From Porphyrobacter sp. TH134 (GTDB lineage Bacteria; Pseudomonadota; Alphaproteobacteria; Sphingomonadales; Sphingomonadaceae): 64,000 bases of DNA. Below are positions 49,691-57,708 of the stretch, piece by piece; position 1 is the first letter of the stretch, and each line of letters opens with the position of its first letter. Made by a program: the position numbers and the translations under genes. The notes beneath the pieces are model-generated. The model searched no databases. It saw nothing but the letters and a program-made list of their open reading frames with translations, and was not told the origin of the DNA. The stretch lies in the NCBI RefSeq assembly GCF_002855495.1, contig NZ_PKRO01000009.1:1-64000 (forward strand), in the 5' to 3' direction.

Positions 49691-49708
49691 ATGACAAGCT
49701 TGTGACTG
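49691..49708 (-). promoter_or_regulatory. Candidate PHO box upstream of pstS
   Basis: On the minus strand the 18 nt read CAGTCAC AAGC TTGTCAT: two 7-nt units at 11-nt spacing that match the PhoB consensus CTGTCAT-N4-CTGTCAT at most positions (second unit one mismatch). Its distance from the pstS start (62 nt) is right for a PhoB-activated promoter. Confidence 0.6.
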
Positions 49709-49857
49709 TCCCGCAGCGCCGCGCCAGTGATGGCCGCGGCGCGATCCCCAGCGAATGGGCGGGCCGCCCAAACCCATGAGAACGCCTGACTTTATCTCCA
49801 AAATGGAGCAAATGGGCTTAACAGCATCGTAAGAGCTTGCATGGTATCTCCCCGCGG

Positions 49858-51600
49858 ATGAACGTGATGCGCCTTCTGGTCCGGCTTGCTGCTGCAGCTT
49901 TGCTGCTGGTGATGCTGGCTGCCCGGCCAGCGGCGGCAGAACATCGCGATGCTTCGTCAGCGGCGGCAACTTGCCATGCCGCATCGGGGACAGAGCGCAG
50001 CGTTGTCGCCATGACAGCCGCGCAGGCGTGGACATGCTACGCTGGCGATTGGCGCGCCGACCAGCCTGTGGCGTGGCTTCGCTTCGATGCTGCGGCGTGG
50101 AAGAACGGCGCCGTACCGCGCTATTTCTACAGCCGAACCGCCCGGCATCAGCGCATCACGCTGACCGCGGTGGATGCCAATGGGACCTTGCGCAGCCGCA
50201 GTTACGCCGAGGCCGAGGGCGAAGCCTTTGCCGCTGGCCCGGTGTTCCGCTTGGCCCTGCCAGACATCACCCCTGACACCCGGATGATCATCGCCCGGAT
50301 TGAGCGCCCCCATTCGATCCCGCTGCTGACCGAAGCCCGGCTGATCCGGCATTCCGAAAGCGCCGCCCGCACCCAGCTGGAGATGATGGTGCTGGCGATC
50401 GTGCTGGGGATGCTGGTGCTGCCGCTGTTGTTCGACTTCAATTTCTTCCTTGTCCTGCAGGAACGCTTTGTCCTGTTCCACGCGCTGATGGTGACAGGGA
50501 TGATGGGCTATGTGCTGTTTGCAGGGGGGCTGATTTCGGCCTTTGTTACGCTGCCGGTGGCATTGCTGGCGGTGCTGGCGCCGCTATCATGGGCGATTGG
50601 CTGCGGGGCTGCGCTACTGTTCCTGAGCGGCTTTCTGGAACCGGCTGCGCTGGCCCCGAAGGTGCGGCGCTTTATGTTCTGGGCGGGGTGCTGGACGATT
50701 GCGGTGCCGGGCCTGTTTTCGCTTCAGCTCCACGCAACGCAATCCTTCGATGATCTGGCCTATTTCGTCAGCATCACGCCAGCCGCCTTCATCGTCTGTT
50801 TTGGCATTGCCCATGCACTGCTGCGCGGCAGCCGTTCGGCGCGGTTTATCGCCGTCGCCTGGGCACCGCTGATTGCAGCCTCGATGGAGCGGCTGGCACG
50901 CGGGCTGGGCCTGCACAGCGGGCCATCCAGCCTTGATCTGATGATGTTCGTGGCGACCGGGATCGAGGTCGTGATTATCAGCCTGGCGATTGCTGACCGG
51001 TTCCTCGCGATCCGGCAGGAACGCGATGCCGCGCTGACCGAAGCGAAGATGCTCGAACAGATTTCCGCCCGCGATTCGCTCACGGGCCTGATGAACCGCC
51101 GCGCGATCGAGGCGCGCTTCGATGAACTGCTGACGCAGGGCTTTGATACCTTTGCGCTGGTCGATCTCGACCGGTTCAAGGCGATCAACGATCTGCACGG
51201 CCATCAGGTGGGCGATGCCGCGCTGATTGCCTGCGCCGGGGCATTGCGTGCCAGCGGGGACCGTGATGCGGTGGCGGTCCGGCTGGGGGGCGAGGAGTTT
51301 GTGGTGCTGCTGCGCGGACCGCGCTCGCTCGAACGGGCCGAGGCGCTGCGCCAGGCCATCCCGATCCGGATCGCCGCCGAAGTGCCGGGGCTGCAACTGC
51401 CGGTCACCGCCAGCATGGGCGTGGTCGTGGTGGAGGAAGCGGGCCGCCAGGCGATGGCCTTTGCCGAATTCTACGCCCGCGCCGATGCGCTGATGTACGA
51501 AGCCAAGGCGGCGGGCCGCAACCGGCTGGCCTATGAACGCCTGACCGTGTTTCGCAGCGCGCCCGCCGCGCGCCAATCATCGGCAGACCGCGCGGCTTAA
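49858..51600 (+). CDS. Membrane diguanylate cyclase (7TMR-DISM-like plus GGDEF)
   Basis: A 580-residue protein: signal peptide, periplasmic 7TMR-DISM extracellular-2-like domain (residues about 25-170), about seven membrane helices (170-390), a short coiled coil (QERDAALTEAKMLEQISARD) and a GGDEF domain. The active-site motif is GGEEF (478-482), competent in known cyclases; the DSLTGLMNRRAIEARF and DLDRFKAINDLHGHQVGDAA blocks are intact. The upstream RxxD inhibitory site is absent at the expected place. Probably makes cyclic di-GMP in response to a periplasmic ligand. Start ATG 49858 or 49867. Confidence 0.88.
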   Translation: MNVMRLLVRLAAAALLLVMLAARPAAAEHRDASSAAATCHAASGTERSVVAMTAAQAWTCYAGDWRADQPVAWLRFDAAAWKNGAVPRYFYSRTARHQRITLTAVDANGTLRSRSYAEAEGEAFAAGPVFRLALPDITPDTRMIIARIERPHSIPLLTEARLIRHSESAARTQLEMMVLAIVLGMLVLPLLFDFNFFLVLQERFVLFHALMVTGMMGYVLFAGGLISAFVTLPVALLAVLAPLSWAIGCGAALLFLSGFLEPAALAPKVRRFMFWAGCWTIAVPGLFSLQLHATQSFDDLAYFVSITPAAFIVCFGIAHALLRGSRSARFIAVAWAPLIAASMERLARGLGLHSGPSSLDLMMFVATGIEVVIISLAIADRFLAIRQERDAALTEAKMLEQISARDSLTGLMNRRAIEARFDELLTQGFDTFALVDLDRFKAINDLHGHQVGDAALIACAGALRASGDRDAVAVRLGGEEFVVLLRGPRSLERAEALRQAIPIRIAAEVPGLQLPVTASMGVVVVEEAGRQAMAFAEFYARADALMYEAKAAGRNRLAYERLTVFRSAPAARQSSADRAA

Positions 51601-51631
51601 CGTGTTTTCAATCGCGCTGACGCGCGATGCG

Positions 51632-51714
51632 TACCACCCGCCCCGCCTCCCAGCCCGGCCACCATAACATAGTGGGACTATTGGTGGCCGGGCGGGGAGG
51701 CGGGGCGGGTGGTA
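51632..51714. terminator. 33-bp near-perfect hairpin between convergent genes
   Basis: Arms 51632-51664 and 51682-51714 are complementary over 33 positions with a single mismatch and a 17-nt AT-rich loop (51665-51681). It lies exactly between the ends of the GGDEF gene (51600) and the thioesterase gene (51722) and would stop transcription from both sides. Far longer than ordinary terminators. Confidence 0.75.
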
Positions 51715-51721
51715 TGACACG

Positions 51722-52114
51722 TCACAAGAACGGCGCCAGCACCTCGGGCCGCACCCGCGCCAGACGCCCGGTCGCCCGGTCGAGCATCGCCCAGGTCGTC
51801 GCCGCACTGACGAGGCGTTTACCGCCCGCATCAGTGAACTCCACCCGGCGCAGCGACTTCGCGCCCATGGCCGGCCCCTCGATCCAGGTGGTCGCAGTCA
51901 CGCTCTCCCCTTCCGAGATATTGCCGCGATAATCGATCTCGTGCCGCACCACGACCCAGAAATACGCCGCGCGGTCTTCCGGGCGGGCGACGGCGTCCCA
52001 ATGCTGGGTGGCCATATCCTGAATCCACTGCACCCATACGGTGTTGTTGACGTGGCCAAGTTCGTCGATGTGCTGCGGCTCGGCGCGGAAGGTGTGGGTG
52101 AAGGGCATCGGCAT
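51722..52114 (-). CDS. Acyl-CoA thioesterase (4HBT hot-dog family)
   Basis: A 130-residue hot-dog fold thioesterase. The conserved region DELGHVNNTVWVQWIQDMA (residues about 17-35) has the catalytic-type Asp and the HVNN pattern of 4-hydroxybenzoyl-CoA-like thioesterases; VVVRHEIDYRGNISEGE supplies the second strand pair. Hydrolyses an acyl-CoA of unknown chain. Start ATG 52114 (alternative 52108). It is divergent from the hypothetical gene at 52194. Confidence 0.85.
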   Translation of the reverse strand: MPMPFTHTFRAEPQHIDELGHVNNTVWVQWIQDMATQHWDAVARPEDRAAYFWVVVRHEIDYRGNISEGESVTATTWIEGPAMGAKSLRRVEFTDAGGKRLVSAATTWAMLDRATGRLARVRPEVLAPFL

Positions 52115-52193
52115 GGCGGCGGCCTAGACCCGCAGGCGCGCGCGGGCAAGGATCGCAAGGGCTTGTTAGCCCCCCGCTGATACCCTGCGCAGT

Positions 52194-52865
52194 ATGAGCG
52201 ACGACTCCTCCGACCCGCCCGAACGCCCGGACCGCGGCTTGCGTCCGTCGGTGGACTGGAGCAACCAGCGGCCCGGCGCGCGCAGCCTCTATATCGGCCC
52301 GGAAGGCATCTTCACCCATCAGGATGGCAAGCTCAAGCCGATGGCCGATGCGGTTGACATCTTCTGGGATGCGGTCGCGCATGATCCGCGCGGGTGGAAC
52401 CGCGCGCTGCGCGGCTATGACTGGCTGCTCGCCCACGCCGCCGAGGCCACGCGCGAGGATGTGCGCCGCACGCTGGGCTGGCTGGAGGGCGCGATCGGCC
52501 TCAGGGACCGCACCGCCGCCGTCGCCGCCTGCCGCTATCTCGCCGCGATACCGGCCGTGCTGCTGGCGAGCGACTATGGCCGGTTGATGGCGATCTTCAA
52601 CAGCCGCAAGGTCGGGATGGTGTGGCTGGTGACGCCTGACCTCGACCAGCGCCCGCTGCCGCGCGGCCCGATCCCGGTGTTCGGCAAGGAAGCGGGTTTC
52701 GGCCTGATCCGCGCGGTGCCGGAGCTATACCTGAAAATGGCGCTGTTCGGCCCCGAGATGGAGGCCATCGTCATCCAGCTGGTGGAGGAAGCGATCGACT
52801 ATAATGTCTCGCTTCCTCCGGAGCTTATCAGTCTTGCGGGGCCATCCCCATCTGCCACAGGATAA
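52194..52865 (+). CDS. Hypothetical cytosolic protein
   Basis: A 223-residue protein without signal peptide or clear membrane helices. It starts MSDDSSDPPERPDRGLRPSV, then SLYIGPEGIFTHQDGKLKPM, and later FNSRKVGMVWLVTPDLDQRP and ELYLKMALFGPEMEAIVIQL. The middle part (residues about 55-110) is helical and repeats WNRALRGYDWLLAHA-like turns. I recognise no domain. Its 3' end overlaps the convergent oligopeptidase gene by 38 nt. Confidence 0.65.
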   Translation: MSDDSSDPPERPDRGLRPSVDWSNQRPGARSLYIGPEGIFTHQDGKLKPMADAVDIFWDAVAHDPRGWNRALRGYDWLLAHAAEATREDVRRTLGWLEGAIGLRDRTAAVAACRYLAAIPAVLLASDYGRLMAIFNSRKVGMVWLVTPDLDQRPLPRGPIPVFGKEAGFGLIRAVPELYLKMALFGPEMEAIVIQLVEEAIDYNVSLPPELISLAGPSPSATG

Positions 52866-55044
52866 AGGCGAACTCCTCCGCCGTTTCCTTCAGGCTGTTC
52901 CAGCGCCCCGATTGCCCGCCGTGGCCTGCGCCCATGTTGGTCTTGAGCAGCAGCAGGTTATCATCGGTCTTCAGCTCGCGCAGCTTGGCGACCCACTTGG
53001 CGGGTTCCCAATAGGTCACGCGCGGATCGTTGAGGCCCGCAGTCACCAGCATCGGCGGGTATGCCTTGGCCACCACCTGATCATAGGGCGAATAGGACAG
53101 CATATAGGCAAACGCCGCCTTGTCGGTGATGGGGTTGCCCCATTCCTGCCATTCGCCCGGCGTGAGGGGGAGCTTTTCGTTCAGCATGGTGCCCACCACA
53201 TCCACGAAGGGCACATGCGCGACGATGGCGCCATATTGCGACGGGTCCTGATTGATGATCGCTCCCATCAATTCGCCGCCCGCCGATCCGCCGCTGGCGG
53301 TGACTTTGCCTTCCGCGGTGTAGCCCTTGGCGATCAACCCCCGGCCCACATCAACGAAATCGTTGAAGGTGTTGGTGCGATCGAACAGCTTGCCTTGCAG
53401 ATACCAACGCCGCCCCAGATCATCGCCGCCGCGAATATGCGCGATGGCATAGGCGAAGCCGCGATCCACCAGGCTGAGGCGCGAGGTCGAAAAGCCCGGC
53501 GGGATGGCATAGCCATAGGCGCCGTAAGCATAAAGGTGCAGCGGCCCCGGCCCTTCGATGCCGGCCTGCTTGAGGATTTCGGCGCGGTCCTTGCGCATCA
53601 CGATGCTGACCGGCACCATCGTCCCGTCGCGCGCCTGCACGCTCAGGCGCTCGGTGACATAGAGGCTCGCGTCATAGCCGCTGGGGATTTCCTGCGTCTT
53701 CAGCGTTTCCAGCCCGCCGGTTGCCACGTCGTAATCATAGACCGTGCCGGGCGTGACCATGCTTTGATAGGACAGCCGCAGCTTGGTCATGGCATATTCG
53801 GGATTGTTCGACAGACCCGCCGTATAGCTGGCTTCGGGAAAGGCGATCGGCGTGATTTTCGCTGCATCGCTGTATTGGCGCAGCTGAATCTGGTCGAGGC
53901 CGTCCAGCCGCCCTTCGGTGACGTAGAAATCCTTGAACAGATCGAACCCGGTCAGATAGAAATCATCCGACCCGGCAATCACCGTCTGCCAGTCACCCGG
54001 CGTCTTCAGGTCCGCTTTGGCGAGGCGGAAGTTGATGTGGTCGTCGTTGGTCCACACCCACAATTCGCCGTCACGCACATCGACCGAATATTCCACGCCC
54101 TTCTTGCGCGCCTTCACCAGAATGGGTTCTGCCGTGGGATTGGCCGCAGGGACAAGCCGCACTTCGCTCGTCTCGTTGTCGCCGGTGGCGATAATCAGCC
54201 AGTCTTCCTGTGCGGATAGCCCGGTGCCGACGCCGAAGGACTGGTCCTCCTCCTTGTAGAGCGTCACATCCTCGCTCACCGGGGTGCCGATGACGTGCAT
54301 CCTGGCTTCGAGCGTGCGCCATTCCTCGGTCGAGGGGCCATAGACCAGCGCGGTGTCACCTTTCACCCACACCAGATCGCCGCGCAGGTTTTCAATCACA
54401 TCGGGCAAGTGCTCGCCGGTCTGCAAATCCTTGATCCGCGCGGTGTAGCGTTCCGAGCCATTGGTGTCGGTGGCATAGGCGAGAAAGCGCTGGTTCTGGC
54501 TGATCGAGGCCGCGCCGAGGCGGAAATATTCCTGCCCTTCGGCCAATGCGTTTTCGTCAATCAGCAGCTCGGCCTCACCGCCCGCCACGGGCTTACGGTA
54601 ATGCTTGCGATACTGCGCGCCTTCCTCGAACTCGCTCCAGTAAAGGTAATCGCCGTCCTTCTGGGGCACGGTCGAATCGTCTTCCTTGATGCGGGCGCGC
54701 ATTTCCTTGAACAGCGCATCGGTCAGCGGTGCCTGCGCGGCCATCTTGTATTCGAAATAGGCGTTTTCGGTGTTCAGATATTGCAGCACATCCGCGTCAT
54801 CCACGACGGGGTAGGACTTGTCATAGAGCCAGTCATAGGGGTCTTCGACCGTGATCCCGTGGACGGTGTAGGTGTGCGGCCGCTTTTCGGCGACCGGCTT
54901 GGGCATGTCATTCGTCACAGTCGGCATTTCCTCTTGTGTTTTCGCGCTGACGGCAGTGGCTCCCAAGGTGGTGCCAACACTCGCAAAGGCAAGCCCGAAG
55001 GCAAGCGCTCTGGCAAGGGCGAGCTGGCTGATCGGGCGGGTCAT
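52828..55044 (-). CDS. S9 family peptidase, oligopeptidase B-like, exported
   Basis: A 738-residue prolyl-oligopeptidase family serine peptidase. A signal peptide (LALARALAFGLAFASVGTTL) is followed by the beta-propeller (residues about 85-460) and the hydrolase domain. The nucleophile is in ASGGSAGGELMGAI, the Asp in TAGLNDPRVTYWEP and the His in MGAGHGGQSGR. The DPYDWLYD start of the mature part and HIRGGDDLGRRWY are oligopeptidase B marks, so cleavage after Arg/Lys in short peptides is likely. Cytoplasmic relatives lack the leader; periplasmic location is inferred. Confidence 0.9.
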   Translation of the reverse strand: MTRPISQLALARALAFGLAFASVGTTLGATAVSAKTQEEMPTVTNDMPKPVAEKRPHTYTVHGITVEDPYDWLYDKSYPVVDDADVLQYLNTENAYFEYKMAAQAPLTDALFKEMRARIKEDDSTVPQKDGDYLYWSEFEEGAQYRKHYRKPVAGGEAELLIDENALAEGQEYFRLGAASISQNQRFLAYATDTNGSERYTARIKDLQTGEHLPDVIENLRGDLVWVKGDTALVYGPSTEEWRTLEARMHVIGTPVSEDVTLYKEEDQSFGVGTGLSAQEDWLIIATGDNETSEVRLVPAANPTAEPILVKARKKGVEYSVDVRDGELWVWTNDDHINFRLAKADLKTPGDWQTVIAGSDDFYLTGFDLFKDFYVTEGRLDGLDQIQLRQYSDAAKITPIAFPEASYTAGLSNNPEYAMTKLRLSYQSMVTPGTVYDYDVATGGLETLKTQEIPSGYDASLYVTERLSVQARDGTMVPVSIVMRKDRAEILKQAGIEGPGPLHLYAYGAYGYAIPPGFSTSRLSLVDRGFAYAIAHIRGGDDLGRRWYLQGKLFDRTNTFNDFVDVGRGLIAKGYTAEGKVTASGGSAGGELMGAIINQDPSQYGAIVAHVPFVDVVGTMLNEKLPLTPGEWQEWGNPITDKAAFAYMLSYSPYDQVVAKAYPPMLVTAGLNDPRVTYWEPAKWVAKLRELKTDDNLLLLKTNMGAGHGGQSGRWNSLKETAEEFAFILWQMGMAPQD

Positions 55045-55179
55045 ATGCGGTGTTCCCCTGATGCGACCCGGCGCGATGCGTCCGGGTAGAAAGCGGCCGC
55101 CATTGGGCCTATGTTGGCGGTTCTAATGCGACATTCGGGCGCGGCAAGTGCCTCGCGCCTTTGGCCAAGGACTGACGAA

Positions 55180-57012
55180 ATGCTGATGCAGACCCCCCAA
55201 CTCTCCGGCTCAGCCCGCCTTGCCGCCTTGCGCGAGGAACTGAAGCGGCGCGGGCTGGACGGGTTCGTCATCCCCATTTCGGATGAACATATGAGCGAAT
55301 ATGTCGGCGATTATGCCCAGCGGCTGGGCTGGCTGACGGGCTTTCGCGGTTCGGCGGGGTTTGCCTGCGTCACCCTGACCCATGCCGCGATCTTCGTCGA
55401 TGGCCGCTACACCGTGCAGGTGCGCGAGCAGGTGGACGCCGACCTGTTCGAATACCGCTCGGTCCCCAAGGATACGCTCGCCGGCTGGCTGGCCGAAGTG
55501 TGCGAGAACGGCGCGCGCATCGCCTATGATCCCTGGCTGCACACCTGGGGCTGGGTCGAGGCGCTGGAACAACGGCTGGAGCCCAAGGGCATCACGCTGG
55601 TGCCGGAAGGCAGCAACCCGATTGACGCGGTGTGGCCTGATCGCCCCGCCCCCTCGCCCGCCGTGGCCGTGCCGCATGACGAGGCGGTGGCGGGCCGCAC
55701 ATCGGCAGACAAGCGCGCCGCCGTGGCCGATTGGCTGGTGCGCGAAGGCCATGATGCGGTGGTGATCCCGGCGCTCGATTCGGTCGCATGGCTGCTCAAC
55801 ATTCGCGGCGCGGACGTGCCGCATACCCCTGTCGCGCTGTCCTATGTGATCGCCCATAAGGATGGCAGCGCCGAGCTGTTCATCGCGCCCGAAAAGGTCA
55901 CGCCGGAGCTGACCCGGCACCTCGGCAATGCAGTGACAATCCGTGACCGGGCGGCGTTTGAAAGCGCGCTGGCCGCGGATTTTGCGGGCAAGAGCGTCGC
56001 GCTCGATCCCGATTTCGCCGTCGTCGGCATCGCGCAAGGCTTGCGCGCGGGCGGGGCGAGCTTCGCGTTCAAGCAGGACCCGACGATCCTCGCCAAAGCG
56101 ATCAAGAACCCGGCGGAACAGGCCGGGCACCGCGACGCACAGGCGCGCGACGGCGCGGCGGTGTCCAGGTTCCTGCGCTGGCTGGAAATCGAAGCACCCA
56201 AGGGCGAGGTCGACGAACTCTCCGCCGCTGCGCGGTTGCAAGCCTTCCGCGAAGAAGACCCGGGCCTGTCCGACCTCAGTTTCGATACGATCTCGGCCGC
56301 CGCGGGCCATGCCGCGCTGCCGCATTACAAGGTGGACGACGACAGCAATATCCTGATCCCGCCGGGCTCGATCTATCTGGTCGATTCGGGCGGGCAATAT
56401 CCGGGCGGCACCACGGATATCACCCGCACCGTCTGGATCGGAACGCCCGATGGTTCGGCCGCGCCGACAGCGGAAATGCGCGACCGCAACACGCGCGTGC
56501 TGAAAGGTCATATCCAGCTGGCCCGCGCCGTGTTTCCGCAAGGCACCAGCGGCGGGCAGCTTGATGTGCTGGCGCGGCAATATCTGTGGGAGGCAGGCGT
56601 CGATTACGCGCACGGGACAGGGCACGGCGTGGGCAGCGTGCTCGCGGTGCACGAAGGTCCGCAGCGCATCGCGAAGCCCAGCGGCGGGCAGGCGGGCACG
56701 GGGCAGGAACTGCACGCCGGTATGATCCTTTCGAACGAGCCGGGCTATTACAAGCCGGGCGCCTTCGGCATCCGCATCGAAAATCTGGTGCTGGTCGAGG
56801 AACGCGAGATGGCGGGCGCGGAAGGCAGATATCTCGGGTTCGAGACGCTGACCTTCGTGCCGCTGGATCGCAAGCTGATCGCGCGCGACCTGCTGACAGC
56901 CGAGGAAATCGCATGGGTCGATGCCTATCACGCGAAAGTGCGCGATGTGCTCAGCCCAAGGCTGACCGGCGAGGATCTGGCGTGGGTGGAGCGCGAAACC
57001 GCGCCGCTCTGA
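55180..57012 (+). CDS. Xaa-Pro aminopeptidase (aminopeptidase P)
   Basis: A 610-residue M24B metallopeptidase removing N-terminal residues before proline. Two creatinase-like N-terminal domains (first starting LAALREELKRRGLDGFVIPI) and a pita-bread catalytic domain with the five metal ligands: Asp in YLVDSGG, Asp in GGTTDITRT, His in HGTGHGVG, Glu in SNEPGYY and Glu in IRIENLVL. Length fits the XPNPEP1-like class of about 600 residues. Start ATG 55180, AAGGA 8-9 nt upstream; ATG 55186 is an alternative. Divergent from the oligopeptidase gene, so two peptidases share one promoter region. Confidence 0.92.
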   Translation: MLMQTPQLSGSARLAALREELKRRGLDGFVIPISDEHMSEYVGDYAQRLGWLTGFRGSAGFACVTLTHAAIFVDGRYTVQVREQVDADLFEYRSVPKDTLAGWLAEVCENGARIAYDPWLHTWGWVEALEQRLEPKGITLVPEGSNPIDAVWPDRPAPSPAVAVPHDEAVAGRTSADKRAAVADWLVREGHDAVVIPALDSVAWLLNIRGADVPHTPVALSYVIAHKDGSAELFIAPEKVTPELTRHLGNAVTIRDRAAFESALAADFAGKSVALDPDFAVVGIAQGLRAGGASFAFKQDPTILAKAIKNPAEQAGHRDAQARDGAAVSRFLRWLEIEAPKGEVDELSAAARLQAFREEDPGLSDLSFDTISAAAGHAALPHYKVDDDSNILIPPGSIYLVDSGGQYPGGTTDITRTVWIGTPDGSAAPTAEMRDRNTRVLKGHIQLARAVFPQGTSGGQLDVLARQYLWEAGVDYAHGTGHGVGSVLAVHEGPQRIAKPSGGQAGTGQELHAGMILSNEPGYYKPGAFGIRIENLVLVEEREMAGAEGRYLGFETLTFVPLDRKLIARDLLTAEEIAWVDAYHAKVRDVLSPRLTGEDLAWVERETAPL

Positions 57013-57025
57013 GCCACCTTCGTCG

Positions 57026-57122
57026 CCCCGTGCTTGACACGGGGCTTGGCTTCTTTGTTTCGCGTGCCCGCCTTGCGCGGGCACGTCCTCGGCGCTGTTC
57101 CTCCCCCCGGATCAAGTCCGGG
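57026..57122. repeat. Array of three small hairpins in intergenic region
   Basis: CCCCGTG-CTTGA-CACGGGG (57026-57044), CGTGCCCGC/GCGGGCACG (57063-57085, 5-nt loop) and CCCGGA-TCAAG-TCCGGG (57106-57122) follow one another; a further CGGCCCG/CGGGCCG stem lies near 57155-57177. Such units are widespread intergenic repeats in sphingomonads. The first two could also terminate the aminopeptidase transcript. Confidence 0.65.
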
Positions 57123-57262
57123 ATCCGGGCGCCTTCGGGCGCGCGGTCGTGCTTGCGGCCCGTCCCTTGGCGGGCCGTTTCGCTGCCATGTCGCGGCTTG
57201 TTACGAGCCTTTCGTTCCTGTAATGTTCCACCATCGATTCGCGATACGTGGGAGGAACACAC

Positions 57263-57649
57263 ATGATCGGCTACGTCACTTTGGGCACCAATGATCTGCC
57301 GCGCGCTGCGGCATTCTATGATGCGCTCGCCGCGCATTTCGGGGTGGGACGGATGATGGAGTTCGACAGCTTCATCGCCTGGGGCGCATGGGGCGGCGCA
57401 GCGGGTATCGCGGCGACGGTGCCATTCGATGGCCAGCCCGCCACGGTGGGCAACGGCGTGATGGTCGCGCTCGAAGTGAAATCGCCGGAGGATGTCCACG
57501 CGGTCTATGATATCGCCATGGCCCACGGCGGCAGCGATGAAGGCGCCCCCGGCCCGCGCGGCGATGACGGGTTCTATGCGGGCTATTTCCGCGATCCCGA
57601 TGGCAACAAGCTCAATGCCTTCTGCATGGTGCCGCCCGCCGAAGCGTGA
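57263..57649 (+). CDS. VOC family protein (glyoxalase-like)
   Basis: A 128-residue vicinal-oxygen-chelate fold protein: MIGYVTLGTNDLPRAAAFYD (first beta-alpha unit), FVALEVKSPEDV-like middle, and YFRDPDGNKLNAFCMV (metal-ligand Glu position occupied by Asn). The metal-binding Glu and His of true glyoxalases are not fully conserved, so function is open (lyase, dioxygenase or resistance type). GGAGGAAC lies 7 nt upstream of the ATG. Confidence 0.85.
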   Translation: MIGYVTLGTNDLPRAAAFYDALAAHFGVGRMMEFDSFIAWGAWGGAAGIAATVPFDGQPATVGNGVMVALEVKSPEDVHAVYDIAMAHGGSDEGAPGPRGDDGFYAGYFRDPDGNKLNAFCMVPPAEA

Positions 57650-57664
57650 CCGGGTGCCGGGTGC

Positions 57665-57694
57665 CCCGCAATGTTTCACGTGAAACATTGCGGG
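57665..57694. other. parS centromere site
   Basis: The core TGTTTCACGTGAAACA (57672-57687) is the canonical bacterial ParB-binding parS palindrome. It lies inside a perfect 30-bp palindrome (57665-57694). ParB loading here would organise the origin region for segregation. Only one copy is visible in the window. Confidence 0.88.
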
Positions 57695-57708
57695 AACATC
57701 GGGCGGCG

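Noticed and set aside
47839..49779. 646-codon plus-strand open frame
   Set aside because: Antisense of DUF2157 and pstS, both of which have clear signatures on the minus strand.
55210..57084. 624-codon minus-strand open frame
   Set aside because: Antisense of aminopeptidase P with five intact metal ligands on the plus strand.
57220..57236. Possible second parS half-site (atgttccacc)
   Set aside because: It lacks the second half of the palindrome and does not fit the consensus.
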